A stretch of DNA of 64,000 nucleotides. Origin: Montifringilla adamsi (taxonomy: Eukaryota; Chordata; Aves; Passeriformes; Passeridae). How positions within the stretch are numbered: the stretch's first letter is position 1; each line of letters begins with the position of its first letter. Shown piece by piece: positions 13,286-25,056 of this stretch. Both the position numbers and the translations under genes were made by a program. Under the pieces are notes generated by a model. It was not told the DNA's origin and searched no databases. It was given only the letters and a program-made list of their open reading frames with translations. The stretch covers positions 124,001 through 188,000 of the forward strand of contig JAGGNK010012114.1 in NCBI GenBank assembly GCA_017590115.1, read 5' to 3'.

Positions 13286-13495
13286 GAAGTCACCATTTCC
13301 TTTAATTCTTGCTTTATTTTCCTTAATTTTTGCTTGGTTTAGGTACTATACTTTAAAAATTTCTTGAAAAATTAAAAATATATAAAATCTTTTAGAACAG
13401 ATAAAACTTTCCACAAAATGTTCTAAAATGGCATATTAGTGTCCTTGCTAATCCTTTTGATCCTATCTATAGTATATGTGTTTTGATAGGTATGG
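13286..13495. other. Unique AT-rich spacer
   Basis: Nothing recognised between the CR1 5' break and the TA/TG simple repeat. Confidence 0.5.
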
Positions 13496-13544
13496 ACATA
13501 TATATACGTATTTATATATATTTATATATGCATACATATGTGAA

Positions 13545-13586
<42 letters not shown>
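13496..13586 (+). repeat. Compound (TA)-rich / (TG)20 microsatellite
   Basis: An imperfect TATA-rich stretch (13496-13540) is followed by an uninterrupted TG run at 13546-13586, about 20 units. The length and purity suggest it is polymorphic. Confidence 0.95.
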
Positions 13587-13588
<2 letters not shown>

Positions 13589-13732
13589 CTAATGTATGTA
13601 TTACAAGTATGTCCTCTTTTATCACAGTAAATTCTGTTTTTCTAGTCCATCATTAGAGATTCATCAACAGTGATGTGAAGTAATACTATTTTTTCACTAA
13701 ACATTCTTGTCCTTCATTCTCCATTATAACTC

Positions 13733-13735
<3 letters not shown>

Positions 13736-13773
<38 letters not shown>
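13736..13773 (-). repeat. Poly(T), 38 bases
   Basis: Thirty-eight uninterrupted T. On the minus strand this is a poly(A), but the following sequence is not a recognised retroposon. True length may differ because of sequencing slippage. Confidence 0.95.
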
Positions 13774-13774
<1 letters not shown>

Positions 13775-15539
13775 TTGCTGATCAAGACTTTCCAAAGACC
13801 TTTACAGCTTCTGATCACCATCTTCCATTATCTTCCTCCTGCAATACCATATCTTTCGGCCTTAGTGCCACTTAAAATCAGCCAACTTCTAGAAATACTG
13901 TATTCTTTTCAAACACTTTGAGTGAGCCACATTCAACCTAACAGAGTCTGAGAACATTAAAGAGGAGTCTGAATCAACTTACATAACTTCGTTGTTTGCT
14001 GAGGTGCTCTGCTTGATTCATTTGGGGTAGAGAAACAGTTTTTTCAGCTGTACTCTTCCAGCACGGCTTGTTGGGAGAGCAAAGGATGCTGCCCTTTTAT
14101 ATATTTCAGCAAAGGATTTTGGGTGAACATCTAAGCATGTGGCTTGCTCTAGGAGTCGCGGAGCAAGAGGTCAGTTCAGAACCTCTCTTCTCCTTTGTCT
14201 CCAGTCAACCAGAGCACTCTCCAGGACAGTGCTGTCGTGTAATTGGGTTCTTCATGCTTTCACTAGTCCATACTTTGAGAGATTTCCTATTCTCTGGAGG
14301 GTGTCCTTAAATTCTTCTGCACTTGTTTTGGTCCCCTGACTAGATTGTATCTAAATTCTGACACTGATTTTCTACATTCCTGTTCACAGAAAGCTGACAT
14401 AGTTTAGTGTTGGTTTTGATCAGAAGGCGTTTCCCATGTCTCCACAGACTCTACTCATTTATTTGATTTCTGAATCTCTTGTATTTCTATGCTTTAATTC
14501 TCTGATGGTGGCAAATAGTTAAGTGGAAATGTGGCTTTGAGCTAACTTGTTTAGCTAGTTCTACTTTGCTTATGGAACTTGCAGTTTGTTGTATTTCTTC
14601 CTCTCACCAGAAATATAAAATTATTTTTCTATATTGGAATGGAAAGCCCTATGTATGTGAATCTCATATTAGTTTATGGCTCTGACAAATAACTCATTAA
14701 TGCAAAATTACTTTGTTGACTTTAAGTTCTTCATTAAATTCCATTATTTTTGATATGCTCATGCAGAAGCATTAGGATGCAAATCGTGATATAGAGTTTA
14801 ATGCATTAATGGATCCATTGACTGCAATGCTTTCTTTGTGCAAAATGTGCCTTCCTCATTCAGGCAAATGGTTATTCTGATTATTTTAACCATTTGTATA
14901 TTTATTAGACAACTTAAGTACAATCTTGATAATTCTGTTATAAATTCAAATTAATTTCATTGTATATATATGAAATGCCTAATTGTAATAGTAGTAAAGA
15001 ATTAGTTGCTGAATTATTTAAGTGCATTCTAGAAGCTCAGGGGCTTTAGAGGATATGCAGACACAGTCAGAAAGTGGAGATATATGAGTTATGGCTTATC
15101 CTGTTCTTTTATACACATCAAAACAGGAAACCAGGCTTATATTTGTTTGATATAAAGTGGTTAAAAATCATTCTGCCAAATGAGGTGGTTGTTGTAAAAA
15201 CTTCATATATGAAAATCAAAGTCACGTTCCAGCTAGCCATGATCTTGGAGATAACTGGAAAATAAATGGTTGAAAAATTTCCCACTAGGCCACCAAAAAG
15301 CACTGTGGGATTGATAACCAAGATGGAAAATTTGAGCTGAACTTTGCAGAATGCTAAACACCTGGGACATGTTGAATGAAGCAAGAGACATTGTCCCATC
15401 TATAGTAATTACAGTGCAGCATGGCACAGCCAATTTTTTTCTGTAGTACCTCTTAGAACTTCTTGATGCTGCATGACTTACCCAAAGGCTTACACCCAAA
15501 GGCTTAGTTTTTTGCTAAGTATTTTCTACTGTAGGCCTG
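13774..15539. other. Unique non-coding DNA
   Basis: No gene or repeat family recognised. An exact octamer motif ATGCAAAT lies at 14777-14784 within a calm, repeat-free block (about 14740-14910) that might be constrained; this is inference only. Confidence 0.5.
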
Positions 15540-15889
15540 ACACTCAGGCAGGCTGCCCTTCCAGGTAACTCCCCCCAGTTTACACACTGCACATGATGTT
15601 CTGTGGTGTGAAATAACCCTTTGGTCATCTTAGGTCACCTGTCCCAGCTAAGATCCCCCCATGTCTTTCTTGTACCTTCTCATTGACGGAGCATGAGGCA
15701 CACACACACACAAAAGTACAAAAGTCTTTGACTGTTGGGAAGGATGAAAGTTTGACAAGAAAGTCTCACTGACTTAGAATAAACATGACTTAGATAATCT
15801 CAAGATATCACTTAATGATGTGTTTTCAACTTTATTCTCATACTGAGAACAGCACTATAATAGCTGTTGGAGAAGCCAAAACCAGGACA
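15540..15889 (-). mobile_element. Old avian endogenous-retrovirus LTR remnant
   Basis: On the minus strand it starts at 15889 with TGTCCTGGTTTTGGCT, then CAACAGCTATTATAGTGCTG, a TTCTCAGTATGAGAATAAAG block, a GACCAAAGGGTTATTTC block, and a degraded TATA-like GTGTGTAAACTGGGGG before AGTTACCTGGAAGGGCAGCC. This order matches a common avian LTR family that starts with TGTCCTGGTTT and has TATATAAACTGGGG as its promoter box. I recall it as ERVL-like but am not sure of the family name. An internal CA/TG repeat and many substitutions show age. The 3' boundary near 15540 is uncertain; no internal retroviral genes are nearby, so it is probably a solo LTR. Confidence 0.75.
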
Positions 15890-16469
15890 GGCTGAAAGCT
15901 GTAGTCAGCGAATCATCTCTATTTTCAGTGAAACTCTACCCTTTTAGTAGGTCAAATACTTTTCTGCATTATGGTTTCTGATGCTAATGGGAGGACAAAA
16001 TTAAAGTGCCCTGTTTTTTTTTTTTTTTTTGTCAAGGGTGCCAATTAGATAAGCATAAGTGAATAGCAAATTTTGCAGAAAACAAGTATAAGACGGTTTT
16101 TTCAAACTTTTTTGTAAAATATGACCTTTTCTTTATCTTTTCTGCAATTACAGTGACTTGTGAAGCATGGAAATACATGATATATAATCACAGAATGTAA
16201 TCTGCTGGTATTTGAAAATGGAGAGAATATTTGGAGACAGATTTAGAAAAATTTCAGATTGGAAGACATTTTTTGTTTCCATATACATCAGCATATCCTG
16301 TGTTTCTATTTAATAATGTCAATGAGTAACTTGTTTATGGCTGAAACAAGTGACTAATTTAGAGAAATTTTCTTATTTATTTCCACATGTTTCTAGAAGT
16401 TATAATAACAGTATTATTGAAAGAATATGTTTTTAGGATGTTTTAATGTGTTTCTGTAAAACACATTTT
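15890..16469. other. Unique DNA with a 17-base poly(T)
   Basis: No gene recognised. Poly(T) at 16014-16030 is the only simple repeat. Confidence 0.6.
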
Positions 16470-16567
16470 TCCCTGGTACATTCCAAGGTACATCCAGCTA
16501 GGATTTTTTAAGACAGAACTGATTGAAGGTCTCTTCCAACCCAGTGCTTCTGTGAATTCTGTGATTT
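16470..16567 (+). mobile_element. CR1 LINE extreme 3' tail
   Basis: Ends with GAAGGTCTCTTCCAACCC, then GTGAATTCTGTGATTTG, the CR1 3' UTR terminus with a decayed octamer tail, in plus orientation. The upstream part is too diverged to place confidently, so the start is approximate. Confidence 0.7.
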
Positions 16568-17419
16568 GCAATATGGTTTGTCTGATTTGTTGGTAAAGTT
16601 TCAATACATTGTTATCACCTTAATATTTTTAAAACTACTTTTAAGAATACTGCAACAAACTCTTTTTTCTGATGGGTTTTTGAATTTTGTTGGAGTTACA
16701 TACTCCAACATTACATTGGAGTAAAGTACTGTTGATATTGTTGATGTGGTTTATAAAGATATGTGAGAGTCTGATTGATTACTTTATCAATACATTCACA
16801 TTGCTAATTGAGAATTTTCCACAATCAGTGACTATTTATTGTGGACCATATCTATCAATGGCATATGAATAGCGGTTTTCAACTTAAATATTCAGCTGTG
16901 TTATTTATAAGTAAAGAGATTTATCTCCTCACAACTGCATTTAAAAAACAAAGCCTTCTCATTGGAGTTTTAAGGGTGTGATATATACTTCAGAAATGGG
17001 CAAGGAAAAGAGATCCCTAGGAAATGTTTGTTTCCCTATATGCTAGACATTAATTAATATGCTGAAGAGAATTTTGGTACCTCTTATCAGTTTCCCTAAT
17101 CAGCTTTCCTTTTTTGTTTATAGCATGAAGAAAGGGACAAGCAGTTCTTTAGGCTTGAATAAAATCTTAGTCAGAAAGAGTCATTATCACAGGAGTTTCA
17201 GGTGCTTGTGTTTCTGATGTAAATTCTATGTCCAACAATAGCTGTTTATTTTATAATAATTTTTAGAGGTTTCTTCTTTGCATGAATATCTCTGAGGTCT
17301 ATTTGTTTCCATTTGATAGTGCCATTGAAAGTAGTGCATGGCTTTGCTTTTCCCTTAGTTGTACCGCTTCATCCTTGATGTCAGAAATTTGGCCCTACCC
17401 AAAAGATTGTAATAAATTG
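16568..17419. other. Unique non-coding DNA with small hairpin
   Basis: Contains a 9-bp perfect inverted repeat, TGTTGGAGT (16688-16696) and ACTCCAACA (16102 offset: 16702-16710), with a 5-base loop. No gene or repeat family recognised. Confidence 0.5.
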
Positions 17420-17459
17420 CTCTAATCTAATCTAATCTAACCTAGTCTAATCTAGTCTA
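17420..17459 (+). repeat. (TCTAA)n imperfect pentanucleotide repeat
   Basis: About eight units of TCTAA with a few substitutions (CCTAG, TCTAG variants). Confidence 0.85.
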
Positions 17460-19714
17460 TTATACGAAATATAACCTTTGTCAGGACCTTACGCAAGGTG
17501 TATGGTAGGGTTGTCTTGCTCTTATATTACATTTTGTGTGAAGCTGCATATGCTGTGGGCACAGTAACTTCCATTGCTTTCTAAAAGTATTTCTAGGGTG
17601 AGACAGAATCCTTAGGAGAATCTGCTTCCATGCAGGTTCACTTAGAAATCGTCCTCATAGTCTTTTGACAAAGAAAATATTTTTTCTAAACCCAGTTAGA
17701 AGAATGTTTTACTACAAGGACACGGAGGTAATCTAGTCCTTAAAAATTTACTTGTATTGGATTAATTTTTTTTCCCGTTTGCTTCTCCTTTCTGAAATAG
17801 AGCATTTGAAATTTTTTCCCTAATTTTTTCTAATAGCATCCCTGTCATTTCCTGATTTGGCTGAGGGTTTCTCTTCAGAGAGTTAATCCACACTGGAAAG
17901 AATTTGCTTAGTGCCACTGGGTTTTGCTTCTCCTGCCTCAGTAAGCAGTCCTCTTTCCACTAAAACTACTGCCTGCAGAGAACAGCCTCCTTTGCCATCA
18001 TTTCAGCTTCATTGCCTGGAAAGCATTGTGAGAGCTCACTATAAACTGAAACTGACCCCGGGGTAACAGAGTGATTTTTTTTCACACATGATTTAGTCCA
18101 TGACTAGATTTCATAGAGATTTCCAACAAGGCAAAACCATTATTAGTCTTGAATGGTATGTCACAGAGGCAGAATAATACTCTTGTTTGTTTGTTTGTTT
18201 TTAATGTTCAAATGAATGTACTTAATTCAAAAGTGTTTGGATTTTTGATTGCTTATAGTTTCTAAAGTTTTCAAATGAGGCTGGTCTCTAAAAAAGCCTC
18301 ATAATGTCAAAAGAAAGCACAGCTTTCTGACACATCATCATGTCCTCAAGTTCCTTTTTAATAGATGGTGATCCTGCCCCATACCTCAGAGAACCTGAGA
18401 AGGAGCATAGCATTTTCATGGACACTGTGTTTAATTAAACTAGCTGTTAATTTAAAATAGCTGTGTGTGGGGAATGATAATCTTTAAAGGTTTGTAAATA
18501 TGGTGAGATGGGCACCATGACAAGTAGCACAAATATCACTAGATATGTTTTAAAAAGCATTAAAAGGAAAAAACATTGTTTATCACCTGAACTGTGATTA
18601 TCTATACCATATGCAGTTGTTGTGTTCTTTTACTGTGTTATTATGGATTTTTAAAGAAATCTTATGACCAGGAATTTCAGTACAGAGAATACTAAACCTC
18701 TCTGCAAAATGATGGAGTATTGGGCTGTTTTTCTTTCCCTACTTTTTCCATCACCCTGAGGTAGGAATACTCACTGTGACCTTTCTTAGGGTAAATTAAC
18801 ATTCATGCTAGTTGGCCTCTGAGCTCATTGCTCTCAGAACTTTTTGTTCTTGGCAACACCATTTCAGTTAACATGCAATGTCTGAATGTGCTTTGAAAGT
18901 ATTATTTGACTTGAATAACTACCCAAAATTTCAATTTTTTGGGCAAGGAAGAAGTAATGTTAGAGAAAAAAGTTCTGAATATGCGCCAAAGTTGATTTGA
19001 AAAAACAAAATAAATCAAGCATAAAAATATTAAATCTCATATCTTGAAAAAATAAGGAATCAATAGCATAAAGCATTTTTCTTAGCACTTCAGACCAGAT
19101 TTTGTCTCCAAAATCATCCTCAAAATAGTGTTCCAACACTGTTTAGTCTTTTGGCCCTGTCATATAACTGCATAATTCAATCTCTTTTATCATGAGGTAT
19201 CACTTTCTGGCTTGGAATAAATAGCACTGTCTTGAGCATTGTATCACTCTTTGTTTTGGATTGATATTTTTTCACATTCTAGCCATTTCTATGGTATTTT
19301 AATGCAGAAACTGAGAAAAAAAGTATTATAGTCTCACCTTCATCTTTCATATTCAACTAGCTGTAGTCCAACATGTAATAGTAATGAAAATATGTTGACA
19401 AATGTAACTTATTTCTATGACATTGTTATTAATTCTTGGTTTGAAGGTTTTAGTTTAACTAAAATGAAATTCTTCCCATGTTTTAAAATGATAGGAGAAA
19501 AAACATTATTTTATTTGTCCTTTAAGGATGAAAACAGTATTTTTCTTTTAAAAGGGAAAACACAATGTTCAAACTTTCCATCCACTTTATCATCATTATG
19601 TCAGAGGAGATGGGAATGAAAATTGGTCATACTTTCAATTGCCAACACTTCAGTTTCAGAAATCTATTAATCTGCAGTTTTTCATCATAATCATAATTAT
19701 ATACCAGAGGACTA
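17460..19714. other. Unique non-coding DNA
   Basis: Contains a short (TTTG)n run near 18184-18201. No exon, RNA gene or interspersed-repeat family recognised. Confidence 0.6.
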
Positions 19715-19757
19715 AATTATTAGCTCATGGACAACAAGAGTCCATGAGCTAATAATT
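19715..19757. repeat. Perfect 17-bp inverted repeat (hairpin)
   Basis: Left arm AATTATTAGCTCATGGA (19715-19731), nine-base loop CAACAAGAG (19732-19740), right arm TCCATGAGCTAATAATT (19741-19757), with no mismatch. The arms are mixed sequence, not simple AT, so chance is unlikely. It is shorter than a typical microRNA precursor. A template-switch duplication or a miniature-element relic are possible origins. Confidence 0.9.
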
Positions 19758-19839
19758 AGCTGTCTTATGAGTTGTCCATTTTCTACATAAATCAGGTCCA
19801 ACTAGAATCACTGATACAGAAAAGAAGATACATTTTTGG

Positions 19840-19899
19840 ATGGTTGTTTATCAGGGAATGACATGGGAATTTCCCAAGGACTACTTGTCATACAACCAT
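19840..19899. repeat. Nested, bulged inverted repeat
   Basis: Three arm pairs nest around a centre at 19870: ATGGTTGT (19840-19847) with ACAACCAT (19892-19899); ATGACA (19858-19863) with TGTCAT (19886-19891); TGGGAA (19864-19869) with TTCCCA (19871-19876). Unpaired bulges of about 10 bases on the left and 9 on the right separate them. It lies 82 bases after the perfect hairpin. Function unknown. Confidence 0.6.
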
Positions 19900-22800
19900 T
19901 CTTTTATCAGGGCGTCTGTCTTAGGGAGGATCAAACTGGTTTTTATCGGAATTTTATTATATGCATTTTGAGAAGGAAGTGGTGTCTCTCAATTGACTTC
20001 TGAGCCATAGGAGAACAGTATCACTAAAGATGCTTTTCCAAACATCCATCAGCTTTGATACCTCTTGGTTGCATCTGCACAAAACCAATATTTCCACTCT
20101 TAATCAATACAATTCTGTTTCTCCAACGGTGGACAGGTTGTCATCCAAACTGAAAGCAAACAAAACCCACTTGGCAAGTCTGAGCCTGCTCATGCCTTGG
20201 ACATAAACATGAAAGAAGGTATTAGAACAAAAAGGAGGTATAAAAGAATTGAGAAATGACATTAAAAGAGTGGTGAAAAAAATTGTGAATATTATTATCA
20301 GGCTAGGTTAAATTCAAGTGGTAAACCAAGCCATATTAATACAAGGTACTGTGAGTGTGAGCTTCATTGTAGAGAAAGAAACCATAAAAACTGTCAAAAC
20401 CAATCATCTTATTATAATTTTACTGCATGACCCCGAATTATAAATTTGATACTGTGCTGTGCAGTATACTTGTGGATGTTTCTAATAAAGCTTGAGCAAG
20501 ACATACAAAGTTGTTGTGAAAGCAAATGAGAGTTTGCATTATGCTTCCAACCCAACAGCATACCATAGAATTCCCAGGATTCAGTCAAGGCTTTCAGGTC
20601 AAAAGAGCAAATATGTACCAGAATACTTTCAGCAGAATGAATGCTATAGAGTTCTGCTTAACTTCCTAAATTATAATTATCTGTCAGAGGGATACACTGC
20701 ATGCAGAGAAAGAGACTTTTTCAATACATAGAATTAGAAAGTACCCTTGCCTCTGAGTTTAATCACAGGAGTTTAATATGCTTACCAGAACGGGAAAGAA
20801 ACCAAAATAGCATTATCCTTGACTGGAAAGTTCCTGCCTACTTATGAATATTTTACCTTAGTAAAATGAGCTTCTGTTCCTACATTTAAAAAGTGTTATT
20901 GGCAACCAATAGGACTCCACAGCAGACAAATAAAATAACCTAGTCTCTGTCATAAGGATACTGTATTCTAAAGAGAAAAAAGGCATGGACATTAAAACAA
21001 ATTATAAAGAAAATAAGAGAAAATATCACAGTGTCCACAATGACACTGTATGGTGCTGACCACTTTTTGTGGTCATTTTTTCTACTTTTTTTTAAAGGAT
21101 TTTTTGTGGACTTCATTTTTAGGATCATTTTGAAGAGAAAAAGTTTAGCAGTCTTAAAATTATGGAGACTATAATAAAATATGTGGATTGAATTGGATGT
21201 GCAGCCTATAAAACTATAAGAACATTGACAAGCTCTTTAAACTGGTTATTCCCAGTGAAGGTGTTAGTTTTGATGATATTTCTTACAGATGTGGGATTAA
21301 TGGTTATTCTTTCTGATCTTTCAGTGTATGCCAGGATATTTCTAATGTTTTTTTCTTTCCGATTTTATATATTTCATGAAGCTGAATGAAACTTAGATTT
21401 TCTGATGTTTTCCTAATGTATCCTGTTATTCTTTCATTTTTTTATACCACTATAAGACATTAAATGAAAATTTTTCTCATAAAAAATTCAGTTTTTTTCA
21501 CAACTTTATTTTCTTCTGGCAGATTATTAGGAAAATTCCAGTTAGTAAGAAAATTCCAGTTTGATTGTATTATCATCAACAGATCTAAGGTTCTAGTGAA
21601 GATACAAAGTCACAGGGTATTACAAAAGAAATTTATTTTGAAAACTTGTCATATTGGAGAGCAGTTGTGTTAGTGTTAGATAGCCTTGCAACCTATCTCA
21701 CCACCTACATTCTTTCCAATTTTTCAATCTGTTTGACACATGTGGGAAACATAGGATTGTTTCACAGAAAAAAATTGAAGCACACCTATCCAAGTTTATA
21801 CTTTCTACTTGTGTTTTAATAAAATAAATTTGAGTTCATTTGAGATCTGTATTTTATTCTGGTGCTTTATGGTTAAATCTAGATGTCAAATGGTGAATCT
21901 GAAGTAAATTGAAAATTAAATAGTTTTAAAGGAGTTAAACCTATCATTTTTATTCATCTTAATAGCATCCATACTGTACCCATTAGAAAGATTTAACATG
22001 TCTTACTATTTTTTCTCAGATACCTTAGATTTCAAAAGATATTTCTGTTAGGAAAAAAAAAGGCTAAGGGTAAATAGACAAGTGTATCTTTTTATTCAAA
22101 GGGTTTCTCATTTAAACTTCCATGTCACAGACACATTATGACCAATATTGATTTTCTTGACCTCAGCTGAGCAACATGAAGACTTAGCATACATTCATTC
22201 CTATCTCAAATTTATCATAAATCTCATATGTGCCAATATTCTATATTTCAATGTTTTGTGTGCATTAGCTATATTGTAAAATCATATTGTATTAAGTGAC
22301 ACAGCACTAAATTTACTACACAGCAGGTTAATCTTAGCATTTCATGCATTGTGAATAATAAAACAATTATTGATCCTAATGAAATATTATTATAACTTTT
22401 ATTTTTCATTGTGGAGGGTATTTGCCCAATTGACATTGTACAGATATTTGCTAAAACAGCACAGCCATAGGAAGCTTTCCTTATTTTATAACAAGGTTGT
22501 TCATCATAATTATGTTGTGTCAGCACACCCATATAGGTCAACTCGAGTTCAGAAAGATAGGATCATATTTTGTTCTGAGTGCAAGCATGTGTTTAAATAC
22601 TTCTCTCCCTTTAAAAATAATCATAGTTGTACAACACTGTAAATAAAGGTTAATCTATGAGTTATTTCACCCTATAATCTAGAAAACAAGAGCTGTCACA
22701 GAAAGCAACGAGTATAATGTTAAGCAAACCACATTGTTTCAGTGACAGTATTTAGTCTTAAAAATGAATAGGAAATATATTTTACCATAATACTTTGGTA

Positions 22801-24689
22801 TCTATTTACATGCTTTTTCTGTTATGAGTCATTAGCATTAGTAAGCCTTTGTTGAAATGGTACAAATATGTTGTAAAGAACTGAAGCATTTTCAAAAGAC
22901 TCAGGAAAAAGTGTCTTTTTCTGCATATAATCTTCAGTCTTTCTCATAATTAATTTGGATATATTCAATTTCTTTTGGCTAAAAGCAAAGAGGAACTATT
23001 TCCAATTCAGCAGACATCGTATTTTTGCATATGATTGTCATTACCACTGAATATAAATTGTCTTCCTTCCTTGCTAGGGAAGACAATGTTTCCAGGAAGC
23101 ATTTTGTCAGAAATTTCTTTTTGTTGAGTTATCCAGTGCTCATGTATGCTGGGACTTGTGTGGTTGTATGTAGTAATCTATTTAGTGTGTGTAAGTTCTC
23201 CTCATTCATTTCCTTTTTACAAGTAGGTAAATTTCACAATAAGTTAAAAACAGAGATGAAAAATGAACCTAAAAAGTGATTGTGATTTAAAGCATATGTT
23301 GTAGTACAAAGTACCTTCTGTATTGTTACTTATAGGAAGAGGACATGGAAACAATATAAGGAAAATTTAAGTTTGCTGCAGTAATAATGAAAATGAAGTT
23401 TTTTAAACTGTGAAAATCTTTGTGCACTGCTTTGTGCAATTAACTTACATTGCATACTGGCTTAAACAAGCTGATCAAACACAGTAGCACTCCATCAGTC
23501 TTCATCTTGAACTCCAGTTCTCTAAAAGCTAATGTATCATCCTCTTTCATTGATTTCAATCCTTTCAGTTGTTGATATGTTAATATATGTATTGGCAGTA
23601 GATTTTAATTTCTTTCTCATTTCTGTATGATGCAAAATGCATAATACTCTTAATGAAAAAAAAATCACAAGGAATAATTATAGGATGATTACTTTTGCTT
23701 CCCTGCCTTCTTTTCTTTCTCCCTGCAGTAAATAAAAATTAAAAAAAGAAGAAAAATAAAAAAAAAAAGACTAATCTGGAAGAAAAATCACAGACAAGCC
23801 CATATTGTACCATTTCTCTTTTAGCTCATCATAAGTTAATAAAAAAAACTTATTAACACTTACTGCACTTGAAAATATGAGTATTATTTCAAGCTACACA
23901 AATACACTGAATGGAGATTTCATTTTAATTAGTTATATTTCCCACTAGAAGAGCTTGCAATTCTCATCAGTCCCCAATCTTTTTCGGCTAGGAAAGCTTT
24001 TACGTTCCAAACTTACTCTGATGAAATGCTCCATTTATCCTAATGGTAGTGAGTATTGGGGTTTCTGTGCATATAGGTCTCATATAGTTGTCTATACTGA
24101 TGAATGTCATTTTGAATGACATGTTGCAGCTCTCAGGTTGATTGGATGTGAGCCCAAGGGCATAGGTAGCAGGCAAAGATGATTTTACTTGGACAGTTTG
24201 CATAACAAGCAACTGTCATCTCATTAGCAAGCACAGGCATTTTTGCCACATGCTGTTTAACACATCATCACACCTGTTCACACTTCATTGTCCCAAGAAT
24301 TCAGTTAGGCAGCTTGTTGTTGGCTTTATTTTTTCTTTTCTTACTGAGAGTTAGTTATTTCGTGCCAGAGTCAGAGGTGTGAGATAGGTGCAGTTTAGGG
24401 TTTAAAATATGATGTCCTGTGAATACTGCTCTGAAGGGTGGTAAATACCAGGATTACAGTTTGAATAATAACTACCACCAGTGACTATTTTATAGTTCTT
24501 CTTGCTACCTGCTGTTCTTTTGGAAACTGAATGACCTATCCTCATAGCCTATAAAATTGACCATTTAACCAGTGTTTGTTTTGATATGTAATCTGTCTTC
24601 TTTTCCTCTTCCTGCTGTAAAATTCACATTGAAGCCCCAGAGCAAGATTTTTCTACAATAGGGAAGTGAAGTTGCCATCATTTTTTGCA
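19900..24689. other. Unique non-coding DNA
   Basis: About 4.8 kb of AT-rich sequence. An A-rich patch lies at about 23728-23769. A 79-codon frame at 20492-20731 is diverse in composition, but it matches no family I recognise and has no coding context. No repeat family recognised. Confidence 0.6.
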
Positions 24690-24927
24690 TAAGTCATTCC
24701 CATGTCCTGGCAGATCCTGGTGTACCTTTACAATGATAGCTCAGACCCTGCACCAGCTTCAGCCCTGGGTTACATGCTGGTGCAAGTATGTCACCGGCAG
24801 ACTGGAGATTTGGTGCACTCGCAGCTAAAATGCTTCTGAGGCGTCTGGATAGCCAAAGAGGGCATCCAAGGCTTGCCTGATCCCCTAACTTTGCTGCTGG
24901 ATGGAGAAGCATTCTCCTTTTTCAGTT

Positions 24928-25056
24928 CTAAAACAAAAACAAAAGCAAAAAAAACCACCAAAAAAACAAAAACAAAAACAAAAAAAAACCCAAGCCCACA
25001 AAAAATCCCCAAAAAAACCCAAAAACAAAAGAAAAAAAAAAAAAAAAAAAAAAAAA
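24928..25056 (+). repeat. A/C-rich low-complexity tract ending in poly(A)
   Basis: Runs of A interrupted by single C or CC/CCC for about 100 bases, then a 27-base poly(A) with one leading G (25029-25056). The preceding 240 bases (about 24690-24927) are GC-richer than the flanks. The arrangement resembles a retrocopy with a degenerate tail, though no parent gene is recognised. Open frames through the tract are K/T/P strings on one strand and F/L/V strings on the other, and are not genes. Confidence 0.85.

Noticed and set aside
12982..13342. Plus-strand frames of 68-92 codons
   Set aside because: Antisense shadows of a minus-strand CR1 fragment.
20492..20731. 79-codon frame with diverse residues
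   Set aside because: One frame of this length is expected by chance in 64 kb; no recognised family and no supporting signals.
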